Positions 45,515 to 54,726 are shown, counted from the first letter of the stretch. The stretch is 64,000 nucleotides of DNA from Aliiroseovarius pelagivivens (GCF_900302485.1 NZ_OMOI01000001.1:2436798-2500797); one strand, 5' to 3'. Made by a program: numbers and translations. Notes: generated from the letters alone by a model not told the origin.

Positions 45515-46756
45515 TTAACGCTCCTTCAGCTTAACGGATTTGTTGTAGAAGTTCATCCCGACCGAGATGAGCAACGAAATCGTCAGATAGAAGAGCATCA
45601 ACAGAAGCACACATTCGATCGCACGACCGGTTTGGTTCAGCGTGATGCCGCCAAGGGTTGCGGTCACATCGGCATAGCCCACTGCAATCGCCAGAGACGA
45701 GTTCTTGGTGATGTTCAGATAGTGTGAAATCAGCGGCGGAATGATGACCCGCAGGGCCTGAGGCAGGACCACGAGGTTCATTGTGCGACGCGGGCGCAGG
45801 CCCAGAGCTCCTGCAGCTTCCGTTTGCCCCTTGCTGATCGCCTGAATGCCCGCACGGACGTTCTCGGCGATGAAGGCACCGGTATAGATCGACAGGGCGA
45901 ACCACAGAGCGATCAGTGCGCCACCGATTTTGATGCCACCCTTGAAGTTGAACCCCTTAAGGGCCGGAGCTTCCCATGCCAGCCCCATGACCAACAAAAG
46001 CAGGCCTACCGGGACAAGCCAAATGGCCAGAGAGTAGTACCAGGTGGTCGGGCGCAAGCCGGACTGTTCTTGAACAGCCGTGGCCCAACGGCCGAGACGA
46101 CGTGTTGCAAACAGGCTGCCAGCCAGTACCGCCAGCACCAGCACCCAGTTCAGGAACGGGTTCGCGAAAAGAGGCGAGGTGAAGAATGGGCCCGGGATAT
46201 AAACGCCACGGTTGGTGAAGGCGAACATGTCCAGCAGCATCGAGGCTTCGGGGGTATCACCCCGGAAGTCGCGCGGTGCAGGCATCACTGCAGTCATGAT
46301 CGTGAAAATGATGATGATCCAGATCAGCACCGGAATGTTGCGGAAGATTTCGACGTAGACGGCCATGAGCTTGGACACCAACCAGTTGTTGGACAAGCGC
46401 AAGACGCCGGCGACAACGCCAAAGACTGTAGCTGTTAGGCAAGCCAGGAACGACACAAGAAGCGTGTTCAAGATGCCGACGATAGAGGCACGCGCGTGCG
46501 ACGATTGGCTGTCATACTCAACCAAGCGCTGACTGATATCGTACCCCGCGGGATCGCCCAGGAAGCCGAATGAGATATTCAGGCCAGCCGCGCGAAGGTT
46601 TTGCATAAGGTTGTTACCCAGGTACCAAATCACCAGTGCCAAGATGATGGCAGCGATGGCTTGGTAGGTCAGTGAACGATAGCGTGTATCGTTAAACAGC
46701 ATGGATAGCCGGAACTGGCCCTGATGAGGGTCGGTCATAGATGTCATGTGATACAT
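45515..46756 (-). CDS. bztB: Amino-acid ABC transporter permease (BztB/AapQ)
   Basis: A 413-residue permease with N- and C-terminal HisM-like membrane regions (LVIWYLGNNLMQNLRAAGLN, then VAGVLRLSNNWLVSKLMAVY, and the EAA loop GQTEAAGALGLRPRRTMNLV). Several Met codons lie close together (46756, 46747, 46738); the first is used here. It is separated from bztA by 112 bp that hold a strong hairpin. Confidence 0.92.
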   Translation of the reverse strand: MYHMTSMTDPHQGQFRLSMLFNDTRYRSLTYQAIAAIILALVIWYLGNNLMQNLRAAGLNISFGFLGDPAGYDISQRLVEYDSQSSHARASIVGILNTLLVSFLACLTATVFGVVAGVLRLSNNWLVSKLMAVYVEIFRNIPVLIWIIIIFTIMTAVMPAPRDFRGDTPEASMLLDMFAFTNRGVYIPGPFFTSPLFANPFLNWVLVLAVLAGSLFATRRLGRWATAVQEQSGLRPTTWYYSLAIWLVPVGLLLLVMGLAWEAPALKGFNFKGGIKIGGALIALWFALSIYTGAFIAENVRAGIQAISKGQTEAAGALGLRPRRTMNLVVLPQALRVIIPPLISHYLNITKNSSLAIAVGYADVTATLGGITLNQTGRAIECVLLLMLFYLTISLLISVGMNFYNKSVKLKER

Positions 46757-46830
46757 CCCCGTTGCCCTTGGCGTTTTGATTATAGGCGCGGCTTAGACCG
46801 CGGTGCCAAGGTGCGTTCAGATGGAAAGAA

Positions 46831-46857
46831 AAAGGGCGTGGATCAACCACGCCCTTT
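46831..46857 (-). terminator. Intercistronic hairpin between bztA and bztB, probable partial terminator
   Basis: AAAGGGCGTGG (46831-46841) and CCACGCCCTTT (46847-46857) form a perfect 11-bp stem with a 5-nt loop and a T-run on the minus strand. It lies 11 bp after the bztA stop, and no new promoter is obvious before bztB. This arrangement usually keeps the binding protein in excess of the permeases. Confidence 0.82.
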
Positions 46858-46868
46858 TCATGAGTGTT

Positions 46869-47897
46869 TTAGCGGAAGGGCGGAGCGTACAGCAGGCCGC
46901 CTTGGGTCCACTGTGCGTTCAGGCCGCGTGCCAGAGCGATCGGTGTATCTTCACCAAGGTTTTTGGCGAAGAGTTCGCCATAGTTGCCGCCCGCCATGAC
47001 GGCGCGTTTGGCCCATTCAGCATCCAGACCCAGCATTTCGCCAAGGGTCCCTTCAGAGCCCAACAGGCGGTTGATTTCCTTGTTCTTGCCTGGGGATGCT
47101 GCCAGCTCACCGATGTTAGCCGAGGTCACGCCCAGCTCTTCAGCAGCGATCAGAGCGTTCAGGGTCCAGCGAACCACGTCACCCCAGTTGTTGTCGCCGT
47201 GGCGGACCAGCGGACCGAGCGGCTCTTTCGAGATGATCTCGGGCAGCAGGATGTGTGCCGAAGGATCTTCGAAGGTTGCACGCGTTGCAGCCAGACCCGA
47301 AGCGTCGGTGGTGTACACGTCACATGCACCCGCCAGATACTGCTGCTGAGCTTCTGCGTTGGTTTCGATCGGAACCGGCTCATAGCTCATGTCGTTGGCA
47401 CGGAAGAAGTCGGCCAAGTTCAGCTCTGTGGTGGTGCCGGTCTGTACACAAACGGTTGCACCGTCCAGTTCTTTGGCCGAGGTTGCACCAAGATCCTTGG
47501 CAACCAGGAAGCCTTGGCCGTCATAGTAGTTCACACCAACGAATTCGAACTTCAGGTCGACATCGCGCGAGAAGGTCCAGGTGGTGTTACGGGCCAGCAT
47601 ATCGATTTCGCCAGAAGCAAGCGCGGTGAAGCGGGTCTTGCCGGTGGTCGGAACGAATTCAACAGCGTTGGCGTCGCCCAATACGGCGGCAGCAACAGCG
47701 CGGCATACGCCCACGTCAAAGCCCTGCCATTCGCCGTTTGCATCCGGAGCCGCGAAGCCAACCAAACCAGTGGTCACACCACAGTTCAGCTTGCCGCGCT
47801 CTTTGACCTGATCAATTGTCGACACGTCCTGAGCCATGGCAGCGCTAGCAGCGATGCCAGCAACAGTGAGTGCGCCAAGAAAAGCGGTTCTCTTCAT
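46869..47897 (-). CDS. bztA: Amino-acid ABC transporter substrate-binding protein (BztA/AapJ)
   Basis: A 342-residue periplasmic binding protein with signal peptide MKRTAFLGALTVAGIAASAA. It contains the family segments RGKLNCGVTTGLVGFAAPDA, then GFDVGVCRAVAAAVLGDA, TVCVQTGTTTELNLADFF and EPLGPLVRHGDNNWGDVVRW, typical of AapJ/BztA. It binds acidic amino acids and their amides. It is the first gene of the operon. Confidence 0.95.
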   Translation of the reverse strand: MKRTAFLGALTVAGIAASAAMAQDVSTIDQVKERGKLNCGVTTGLVGFAAPDANGEWQGFDVGVCRAVAAAVLGDANAVEFVPTTGKTRFTALASGEIDMLARNTTWTFSRDVDLKFEFVGVNYYDGQGFLVAKDLGATSAKELDGATVCVQTGTTTELNLADFFRANDMSYEPVPIETNAEAQQQYLAGACDVYTTDASGLAATRATFEDPSAHILLPEIISKEPLGPLVRHGDNNWGDVVRWTLNALIAAEELGVTSANIGELAASPGKNKEINRLLGSEGTLGEMLGLDAEWAKRAVMAGGNYGELFAKNLGEDTPIALARGLNAQWTQGGLLYAPPFR

Positions 47898-48106
47898 ATT
47901 TACCTCTTCCTGATTATGCCCATTTTTTTTCGGGCTTTATTTGCGGATTTACGCCCGCAGTGAGTGGTGCAGAAAGGGTATTTCCCTTTCAACTGCGACA
48001 GATTTTGAAAGGATTGATCATATTTCGTCAAGGGTTACATCGCGATTTGCGATGCTTAACCTAGGGGAAAGCAATAAAATTAGCCCTACTTAACGCTTTG
48101 GTTGCA

Positions 48107-48823
48107 TTAAGTTTCGTCACCGATTGCAGCGAAAAACCATGCTGCAAGAGCAAAGTCCTTGGTCTTCTTTTCAACCAATTCCTGCGCTTCTTCGTCTTTG
48201 CCCCACAATTCTTCCTGCCAAAGCTCGTCCAAACGCGACAATTCCCATGCTGCACCTGCATCCAAATGCTTGTGCGTTACGGCGAATGCCAAGATCAGCG
48301 AGCCGGACATCGACACGAGATCGTGAAACGCGGTCAATTGAAAAGGAGCGAAACTGTGGACCAAATCCGTCAGTTTCCGAACAGAATGCGCATCCTGAGC
48401 TTCGTGCATCACGCCAGCGACGGGTTTAAGCCGCACATCAAGAGAATCGACCGCCCAGTCAAGGATTGGGTCCCAATTCTCGGCCTGACGGGTGACAAGC
48501 TCACGCGGTTCGGTGGCACGGTAACACAAAAGATCACTGTCACCATAGGCGGCCAGCATGTCCGCAACGGCGGCGTGTTGCACCGATACCTTGTCGATCG
48601 CCGAGTTCGACATACGCGTAACTGGCATAGCGTTGGGATCCACGGCGTCCTCTTGCACGTCCCATTCGGCAGCCATGGCTTCAGCCAGTGCGCGCGATGG
48701 CACGACCAGAGGGGACTTCGCTGGCGTTTTGACCGCGCGCCCATCCAAAAGCACCTGAAAGCCGCCATCGGCTTCGCCTACTGTGGTTTCTTTCCAGAAC
48801 CGTTTTGCCGCCCAACCGCTCAT
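48107..48823 (-). CDS. ATP12 family F1-ATPase assembly chaperone
   Basis: 238 residues from the ATG at 48823. The sequence WAAKRFWKETTVGEADGGFQ, VLLDGRAVKTPAKSPL, EWDVQEDAVDPNAMPVTRMS and DLLCYRATEP matches the ATP12 family, which helps assemble the F1 alpha subunit in mitochondria and alphaproteobacteria. Its start overlaps the stop of the HAD phosphatase gene (ATGA). Confidence 0.93.
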   Translation of the reverse strand: MSGWAAKRFWKETTVGEADGGFQVLLDGRAVKTPAKSPLVVPSRALAEAMAAEWDVQEDAVDPNAMPVTRMSNSAIDKVSVQHAAVADMLAAYGDSDLLCYRATEPRELVTRQAENWDPILDWAVDSLDVRLKPVAGVMHEAQDAHSVRKLTDLVHSFAPFQLTAFHDLVSMSGSLILAFAVTHKHLDAGAAWELSRLDELWQEELWGKDEEAQELVEKKTKDFALAAWFFAAIGDET

Positions 48824-49503
48824 GTTGTTCCCCAAAGTTCGTCCAGCGCTGCGGGCAGTTCCGCAAACGCATCAATCAAGATATCTGCGCCAGCCGCGAT
48901 CAGTCGCTCTCGGGGGTGATAACCCCAAGTGACACCGATAGTGCGAAACCCGGCAGCTTTGCCCATGTCCATATCAAAGCTTGTATCGCCGATCATCACC
49001 GCGTTGATCGCCTCGGCACCGGTCTCGGAAAGTGCCCGTTGCAACATCGACGGATGCGGCTTCGATGGGTGATCGTCGGCGGTTTGATGAGTCACGAAAA
49101 ACTTGCGAAGATCATGCGCATCATAGGCGTGATCCAACCCGCGCCGCGCCTTCCCGGTCGCCACGCCCAACAACAACTCGTCGCGCGGGTGCAGGACTTC
49201 CAAAGCTTCGCGCGCGCCGGGATACATCGGCGCAGCAGCCTCGCCACCCTTTTCAGCGCGCAGTTTGATAAACATGTCTTTGTACTGCTGGGCCGCGATG
49301 TCGACGTCGCGGTCTGACAGGTCAGGAACCAATTGCGCGATGGCGTCATGCAGGGACAGACCGACGATCGACAAAACCTGTTCGCGGCTTGGAAGCGCCA
49401 CGCCCATTTCGCCAAAGGCACGGTTCATCGCTTCAACGATAAAGTCCTGACTGTCGATCAGTGTGCCATCTACATCGAAGACGGCAAGTTTAAGGGTCGT
49501 CAT
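48820..49503 (-). CDS. HAD family phosphatase, phosphoglycolate phosphatase-like
   Basis: 227 residues. The HAD motifs are I (VFDVDGTLIDS), II (LGVATGKARRGLDHAY), III (SKPHPSMLQRAL) and IV (MIGDTSFDMDMGKAAGFRTI). The cap domain is the Gph/PGMB helical type. The substrate may be phosphoglycolate or another small sugar phosphate. It lies between the RluA and ATP12 genes with a 1-bp gap and a 4-bp overlap, so it is one operon. Confidence 0.9.
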   Translation of the reverse strand: MTTLKLAVFDVDGTLIDSQDFIVEAMNRAFGEMGVALPSREQVLSIVGLSLHDAIAQLVPDLSDRDVDIAAQQYKDMFIKLRAEKGGEAAAPMYPGAREALEVLHPRDELLLGVATGKARRGLDHAYDAHDLRKFFVTHQTADDHPSKPHPSMLQRALSETGAEAINAVMIGDTSFDMDMGKAAGFRTIGVTWGYHPRERLIAAGADILIDAFAELPAALDELWGTT

Positions 49504-50544
49504 TCAGAGCGCCTCGAACGGATCATCAGCGGCTAGATCCGGTGTCCAGCCGAAGGTATTGAACGTATCCGCCATATGGGGTGGCAGTTCAGCGGTGACG
49601 GTAATGGGCTTCTTCGTCACGGGATGCTCAAACGTCATCGAGCGCGCGTGCAGATGCAGTTTGCGAGAAATGTCGCCACCAATCATCGCGCCCCAGCCGT
49701 CGCCCATGTTGTCCTGAGATGAGCCACCATATTTGCCGTCGCCGATAATCGGGTGTCCGATTTCGGCCATGTGGGCGCGCAACTGGTGAGTGCGGCCGGT
49801 GATCGGCTCCATCGCGACCCAGGACGCACGGCTTGCGACGCGATAGAGCGTTGCATAGAGCGTGTGCGCGCGCTTGGCGTCTGGGTAGTCATTCATCGCG
49901 CGCGGATGCACACAGATCATCTTTTCGCCCGCACCGCGTCCGCCACCCGCTGCTTTGAACAGGCCGTAGCGGATCTCGCCCAGATAGGGGGTCGGCACGC
50001 CAGCCACGACGGCCCAGTATATCTTGCGGGTTTCTTTGTGACGCATCGCAGCGGTTAGCCCCGAGGCCGCTGCCTGCGTACGCGCCAGCAACAGAACGCC
50101 AGAGGTGTCCTTGTCCAAGCGGTGCACAAGGCGGGGTTTTTCATCCCGGTCAAACTTCAGCGCCTCTGCCAGCCCATCAACATGCTTAAGCTGCTTCGAT
50201 CCGCCTTGCGTAGGCAGACCAGGAGGTTTGTTCAACGCAATCACATGGTCATCGCGGTAAATGACACAGGATTGGATCATCTTGGCATCCGCCGCCGAAA
50301 CAGCCGCCTTGGCCTTGGGCTCGGTACGCTCGTTTTTCGAGACGGGAAGTGGCGGCAAACGCACTTCATCCCCCGGGCCGATACGGGTCGAGGATTTAAC
50401 CTTCGCACCATTCACGCGAAACTCACCCTTGCGGCAGCCTTTCTCGATCCGGCCTTGTCCCGCATGGGGGAACATCCGTTTGACCCATCGGTCCAGACGT
50501 TGTTCGGCCTCGTCCGGGCCAAGTGTAATGTGTTGAACGCTCAT
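49504..50544 (-). CDS. RluA family 23S rRNA pseudouridine synthase
   Basis: 346 residues with an N-terminal S4 domain (QRLDRWVKRMFPHAGQGRIE) and the catalytic RluA motif PRLVHRLDKDTSGVLLLART with its Asp. PITGRTHQLRAHMAEIGHPI and GDGKYGG follow. It is closest to the RluC/RluD group, which modify the large-subunit rRNA; which uridines are modified is not certain. Its start overlaps the crcB stop by 4 bp. Confidence 0.93.
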   Translation of the reverse strand: MSVQHITLGPDEAEQRLDRWVKRMFPHAGQGRIEKGCRKGEFRVNGAKVKSSTRIGPGDEVRLPPLPVSKNERTEPKAKAAVSAADAKMIQSCVIYRDDHVIALNKPPGLPTQGGSKQLKHVDGLAEALKFDRDEKPRLVHRLDKDTSGVLLLARTQAAASGLTAAMRHKETRKIYWAVVAGVPTPYLGEIRYGLFKAAGGGRGAGEKMICVHPRAMNDYPDAKRAHTLYATLYRVASRASWVAMEPITGRTHQLRAHMAEIGHPIIGDGKYGGSSQDNMGDGWGAMIGGDISRKLHLHARSMTFEHPVTKKPITVTAELPPHMADTFNTFGWTPDLAADDPFEAL

Positions 50545-50918
50545 GCCAGTACCATTCGAGCCACCAAAAGGCCCGCCATCAAAGCCGCGATCGAGATCAC
50601 AACGGACCCCAAGACATAGCCCATCGCCGCCATCACCTGCCCGCGCTCAAACAAGGTAACAGCATCCAGCGAAAAAGCCGAAAACGTAGTGAAGCCCCCA
50701 AGCAGCCCGGTCATCAGGAAAGGCGCAGCCGCTTGGCCGCCTTTCTTGGCCAGCACCACGACCAACGCCCCCATCAGGAAAGAGCCGACAACGTTCACCA
50801 CCATGGTCCCGGCCGGAAAGCCGTGGCCCAAAAGTCGGGTGACCGTTGTGCCGGTCAGATAGCGGGCCGAAGCGCCAAGTGCGCCGCCCAAGGCAACTTG
50901 CAAAAGGGGTGTCATCAT
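50541..50918 (-). CDS. crcB: Fluoride exporter CrcB/Fluc
   Basis: A 125-residue four-helix membrane protein that exports fluoride as a dual-topology dimer. Signature elements are LGGALGASARYL, FPAGTMVVNVVGSFLMG and GLLGGFTTFSAFSLD. No fluoride riboswitch (crcB motif) is apparent in the short 31-bp upstream gap, so it is probably expressed with its neighbours. Confidence 0.94.
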   Translation of the reverse strand: MMTPLLQVALGGALGASARYLTGTTVTRLLGHGFPAGTMVVNVVGSFLMGALVVVLAKKGGQAAAPFLMTGLLGGFTTFSAFSLDAVTLFERGQVMAAMGYVLGSVVISIAALMAGLLVARMVLA

Positions 50919-50949
50919 GAGGTCTGACTGAGGCCAAGCGCCTGTGTTG

Positions 50950-51564
50950 TCAAGCGTCGGGGTGGTCCTTGCGCACCTCTTTCCAGCCTGTGATCATCGG
51001 TTTTACAAGGTTTTCACGCTTCCAGAAGCGATAAAACAGGATTGCACCAAGATGCAGCACGATCAGCGCCAGAAGTAGAAGTGACAGGCGATAATGCAGC
51101 CCCGCCGCGGCACGCGCTGTGTCATAGCTGACCCAATCCACCAGCGGGCCGGTGTTGATGAAGTCATCCGCGTCGATGAACAGTCCCGTCCCAACCTGCA
51201 AGATCAGAACACCAAGAAGCGCGAAGACTGACAGGGCACCCACCGGGTTGTGGCCGGGCCAATAGCTTGGTTTGCGCTTGGGTAAAGTCGCCACATAGCT
51301 CAGCGTCTTCTTCGGGCCGAACAGAAAATGGCTGAAACGCGCGGGGCGCGAGCCAACAAAGCCCCAAAGAATACGGAAGGCCAGCAGGCCAATCACTACG
51401 TAACCTGCATAGAAATGCAGGGTCATGATGTTGGGCCCAAACCGGCCCAACATCCAGCCCGTGACGACACAGACAACCAGCGCCCAGTGAAACAGGCGCA
51501 GGGCCGTGTCCCACAGCTTGACGCGCTCGACGCTTTCGGGAAGCTGCTCGTCCATGTCGCTCAT
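50950..51564 (-). CDS. Cytochrome b561 / Ni-Fe hydrogenase-type cytochrome b
   Basis: A 204-residue membrane protein with four helices and conserved His residues for two b hemes (RLFHWALVV, HFYAGYVVIGLLAFRILWGF, LHYRLSLLLLALIVLHLGAI). It ends with a cytosolic tail. It lies 6 bp after the cytochrome c' gene, and such b561-type subunits often pass electrons to a small c-type cytochrome, which fits this pairing. Confidence 0.9.
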   Translation of the reverse strand: MSDMDEQLPESVERVKLWDTALRLFHWALVVCVVTGWMLGRFGPNIMTLHFYAGYVVIGLLAFRILWGFVGSRPARFSHFLFGPKKTLSYVATLPKRKPSYWPGHNPVGALSVFALLGVLILQVGTGLFIDADDFINTGPLVDWVSYDTARAAAGLHYRLSLLLLALIVLHLGAILFYRFWKRENLVKPMITGWKEVRKDHPDA

Positions 51565-51570
51565 ACCTGT

Positions 51571-52017
51571 TTACTTAGCGCGGTAGGTGTCGTGGCATCC
51601 TTTGCAGGAACCACCCAGCGGGCCAAGTGCGCCAGCCATCTGGTCCTTGCCTGCTCCGGCCACGGCCTGCATGGCCTGCACGGCACCAACAAAGGCCGTA
51701 CCTTTTTCCTGTACGCCGGGGAAGTCTTCCCAGATCGCCGGCAAAGCGCGGGTCTTGTCTGAATCCGCGCTGGAAGTGCCGGGCATGAAAAGATGCGACA
51801 TGTTATACATGGTCAGCGTGCCCATGTTGTCAGCAGCGGTTTGCGCGGCGGCGGCGTCATATTCGATCTCGCCTTTGGCCATGCCGGCCAGCACGCCCAT
51901 ATTGGCGCCCAGAAGCTTGTAGAAACCTTGGCGGGCTTCAACCACATCCTGAACCGGGTCAGCGGCAAGTGCGACAGTGGGGAGGGCAAGAGCTGCTGCA
52001 AAAATAGCAAAACGCAT
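51571..52017 (-). CDS. Cytochrome c' / c556 family protein
   Basis: 148 residues from an ATG with AAGGAG upstream. A signal peptide (MRFAIFAAALALPTVALAAD) precedes a four-helix bundle. The heme attachment motif CKGCH sits near the C-terminus in GGSCKGCHDTYRAK, as in all cytochromes c'. The family binds NO or CO and may act in NO detoxification or electron transfer. A perfect inverted repeat (52084-52102) lies about 70 bp upstream. Confidence 0.93.
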   Translation of the reverse strand: MRFAIFAAALALPTVALAADPVQDVVEARQGFYKLLGANMGVLAGMAKGEIEYDAAAAQTAADNMGTLTMYNMSHLFMPGTSSADSDKTRALPAIWEDFPGVQEKGTAFVGAVQAMQAVAGAGKDQMAGALGPLGGSCKGCHDTYRAK

Positions 52018-52083
52018 GAAATTACTCCTTAGAATGCGTGGGCGTAGATTGGTGAGCGTAATACGGATCACGCCCAATTTTCC

Positions 52084-52102
52084 GTCGATAAATTCTATCG
52101 AC
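52084..52102. promoter_or_regulatory. Perfect 19-bp inverted repeat upstream of the cytochrome c'/b561 genes
   Basis: GTCGATA, a 5-bp AATTC spacer and TATCGAC form a perfect dyad in the 99-bp gap between the rarA 3' end and the cytochrome c' start. It is AT-rich against a GC-rich background and is not followed by a T-run, so an operator is more likely than a terminator. The cognate regulator is unknown. Confidence 0.5.
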
Positions 52103-52116
52103 AAGAGAATAAATTG

Positions 52117-53430
52117 TCACAGCCGTTTTCTGCGCAGTTTTGCGAAGTAGTCTGTGCGTTTTTTTAGCTCTCGTTCGAAACCGCGTTCGACCGGCACATA
52201 ATAGACCCCACGCTTCATATCGTCGGGGAAATAGTTCTGCCCCGAGAACCCGTCGGGCGCATCGTGGTCATATGCATATCCGTCACCATAGCCCTGCTCT
52301 TCCATCAATCGTGTTGGTGCATTCAGGATGTGCTTAGGGGGTGGTGCAGAGCCGGTTTTCTTGGCCGCAGCCATCGCCGCCTTGAAGGCCACGTAGTTGG
52401 CGTTGGATTTCGGAGCAAGCGCCAGATAGATCACCGCCTGCGACAAGGCCAGTTCACCTTCCGGGCTGCCCAAACGTTCGTAAGTTTCCCACGCATCCAG
52501 ACAGACCCGGTGCGCCTGCGGGTCGCCGAGACCAATGTCCTCGACCGCCATGCGGGTCAGGCGGCGGGCCAAAAAGCGGGGATCCTCGCCACCGTTCAGC
52601 ATCCGCGCAAACCAATAAAGCGCCGCGTCCGGGTCCGAGCCACGCACGGATTTGTGAAGGGCGGATATCAGGTTGTAGTGCTCATCACCTGACTTGTCAT
52701 ACACGACAGCCCGCTTCATCAAGCGCGAGGACAGACCTTCAACGTCCAGCTTGCCTTCGATCTTCCATGCCGTGACTTGCTCCACCAGATTCAACAGCGC
52801 GCGACCGTCGCCATCTGCCATTTCCAAAAGTGCTTCTCGTGCCTCGCCAGTCAGAGGCAACGCCTTCCCCAGCTCTTGTTCCGCACGCTGCACCAGCCGT
52901 TCCAGATCTGCCAACGACAGGCGTGTCAGCACCAGAACCTGAGACCGCGACAGCACAGCTGCGTTCAGCTCGAATGAAGGGTTTTCCGTGGTGGCACCGA
53001 CCAACAGAATGGTGCCGTCTTCCATATAGGGAAGGAACCCGTCCTGCTGGGCTTTGTTGAAGCGGTGAATCTCGTCCACAAACAGAAGCGTCCCCTGCCC
53101 GTTTGCGCGGCGGTGCTTAGCTGCCTCAAACACTTTGCGCAGCTCAGGCACGCCGGAAAAGATCGCGCTGATCTGAACAAAATGCAGGTCGGTCTCGCGG
53201 GCCAGAAGGCGGGCAATAGTGGTCTTGCCCACACCGGGAGGTCCCCACAGGATCAGTGACCCAAGACTGCCAGCCGCCAGCATCGTGCCCAAGGGGGCCT
53301 CGGGTCCAAGCACCTGCTCTTGCCCGATCACGTCCGACAGGGATTGCGGACGCAGCCGATCCGCCAAGGGGCGCGGTGCATCATGACCGCGATCCGGGCG
53401 GTCGGTGGAACTGTCAAACAGGTCTGCCAT
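52117..53430 (-). CDS. rarA: Replication-associated recombination protein A (RarA/MgsA)
   Basis: A 437-residue AAA+ ATPase acting at stalled replication forks. The N-terminal PLADRLRPQSLSDVIGQEQV, Walker A WGPPGVGKTTIARLLA, Walker B LLFVDEIHRFNKAQQDGFLP, sensor 1 (GATTENPSFELN) and the C-terminal RarA domain (ALYWFARMLNGGEDPRFLAR) are all present. It ends upstream of the cytochrome c' gene on the same strand. Confidence 0.96.
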   Translation of the reverse strand: MADLFDSSTDRPDRGHDAPRPLADRLRPQSLSDVIGQEQVLGPEAPLGTMLAAGSLGSLILWGPPGVGKTTIARLLARETDLHFVQISAIFSGVPELRKVFEAAKHRRANGQGTLLFVDEIHRFNKAQQDGFLPYMEDGTILLVGATTENPSFELNAAVLSRSQVLVLTRLSLADLERLVQRAEQELGKALPLTGEAREALLEMADGDGRALLNLVEQVTAWKIEGKLDVEGLSSRLMKRAVVYDKSGDEHYNLISALHKSVRGSDPDAALYWFARMLNGGEDPRFLARRLTRMAVEDIGLGDPQAHRVCLDAWETYERLGSPEGELALSQAVIYLALAPKSNANYVAFKAAMAAAKKTGSAPPPKHILNAPTRLMEEQGYGDGYAYDHDAPDGFSGQNYFPDDMKRGVYYVPVERGFERELKKRTDYFAKLRRKRL

Positions 53431-53482
53431 ATGCCGAAACTATGCGCCTGCGCGGGTGGGGAAAAGAAGAAAACGACCGGTT

Positions 53483-54094
53483 CTAGATATAGCGGTTTTC
53501 TTGCGCGCGCTGAATGGCCTCGGATGTGGTGCGGGCCGACAGACGATCACGTGCACTGCTCAACCGAGCCTTAAGCGCACTTTCCGAGATTCCCAATTTT
53601 GCCGCCGCTTCCGCGTGGCGAAACCCCTTAGCAACCAATTGCAGAGCGGCGCGCTGTGCAGGGGTCAGGCTTTTCGGAGGCTGCGTGCCCAGATGAATTT
53701 CGGTTATCACCTCAAGCAAGTGCTGCATTTCCGTGTCAGTAAATTCCCGATCAGCACGCGCAAACCCACCGATGCTACGTGATGTAATCGGCCCGATAGA
53801 CACGGCGACACCGTATTTAGCCCCGTAGCTTGCTGCTTGTGCAAAAACCTTGTGTGGGTCCGGGAACTCCAGATCGCTCCAGCGAATGGCGCCTTCATTT
53901 TGGACCCCCCAGAGCACCAACGGATCGACCATCATATAGCCTTCATCGACGTATTTCGCGGACCATTCAGGATCATAGGTTTGCAGCAACATAAACGGCG
54001 CACCATTCCGCGCATGCAGCCCCAACGCATATCCGGACGGTGCGAGACTATCCACAATCGTCAATCTTTCGCTGAGGTCGGTCTTCCACTGCAT
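53483..54094 (-). CDS. LuxR family regulator with an autoinducer-binding domain (LuxR solo)
   Basis: 203 residues with an N-terminal AHL-binding domain and a C-terminal GerE-type helix-turn-helix (LTPAQRAALQLVAKGFRHAE, then AAAKLGISESALKARLSSAR). The invariant ligand residues of TraR (Trp57, Tyr61, Asp70, Trp85) correspond to Trp44, Tyr48, Asp57 and Trp72 here with identical spacing. No luxI synthase gene is in the window. The upstream 54095-54180 stretch is AT-rich. Confidence 0.9.
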   Translation of the reverse strand: MQWKTDLSERLTIVDSLAPSGYALGLHARNGAPFMLLQTYDPEWSAKYVDEGYMMVDPLVLWGVQNEGAIRWSDLEFPDPHKVFAQAASYGAKYGVAVSIGPITSRSIGGFARADREFTDTEMQHLLEVITEIHLGTQPPKSLTPAQRAALQLVAKGFRHAEAAAKLGISESALKARLSSARDRLSARTTSEAIQRAQENRYI

Positions 54095-54249
54095 ATCTGG
54101 TAGGCCACCCTGCGTAATTTCAAGAATTCATCAATTCAGGTAAAAACTATCTATTTAATATAGCTGCAAAAAGTCAAACAACCTGAGCTTGCAATTTGAC
54201 GTAAGGTCAAGCAGTGCGTTGGGTGCTCACCACTTAGGGGCGAAAAGCA

Positions 54250-54275
54250 AAAAACCCCGCACAAGGCGGGGCTTT
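54250..54275 (-). terminator. Intrinsic terminator after rplQ
   Basis: CCCCGC (54255-54260) pairs with GCGGGG (54266-54271) around a 5-nt loop. On the minus strand the stem is followed by TTTTTT. It closes the ribosomal protein/rpoA operon. Confidence 0.88.
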
Positions 54276-54297
54276 TCTAGAACGACTTGGGTCGATC

Positions 54298-54726
54298 TTA
54301 TTCTTCGGCGTCTACCAGAGCTTCTTCAGCTTCCAGACGGGCGCGGTCAGCTGCGCCTTTGGCATCGGCATCGCGTTCTACGAATTCGATGATCGCCATC
54401 GGAGCCATGTCGCCATAGCGGAAGCCCGCTTTCAGAACGCGAACGTAACCACCCTGACGGTCCTGATAGCGCGGGCCCAGAACGTCGAACAGTTTAGCAA
54501 CCAGAGCTTCCTGCTTCAGACGGGCCGAAGCCTGACGACGAGCGTGCAGGTCGCCACGTTTGGCCAGCGTGATCATTTTTTCGATGATCGGGCGCAATTC
54601 TTTGGCCTTGGGCAGGGTGGTCTTGATCTGTTCGTGTTCGATCAGCGATCCAGCCATGTTAGCGAACATGGCTTTACGGTGTTCATGGGTGCGGTTCAGG
54701 CGGCGGTAACCACGAGCGTGACGCAT
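54298..54726 (-). CDS. rplQ: 50S ribosomal protein L17
   Basis: 142 residues beginning [20 protein letters not shown], the universal L17 N-terminus. The normal L17 core follows and ends in an acidic tail (ALVDAEE). It is the last gene of the rpsM-rpsK-rpoA-rplQ cluster. Confidence 0.97.
   Translation of the reverse strand: MRHARGYRRLNRTHEHRKAMFANMAGSLIEHEQIKTTLPKAKELRPIIEKMITLAKRGDLHARRQASARLKQEALVAKLFDVLGPRYQDRQGGYVRVLKAGFRYGDMAPMAIIEFVERDADAKGAADRARLEAEEALVDAEE

Noticed and set aside
47995..48035. FNR-type box (TTGAT...TCAA) upstream of bztA
   Set aside because: The half-sites are spaced 7 bases apart rather than 4, so it does not fit the consensus; the AT-rich context makes chance likely.
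50919..50949. Fluoride riboswitch before crcB
   Set aside because: Only 31 bp lie between crcB and the upstream cytochrome gene region on that strand, too short for the crcB motif.
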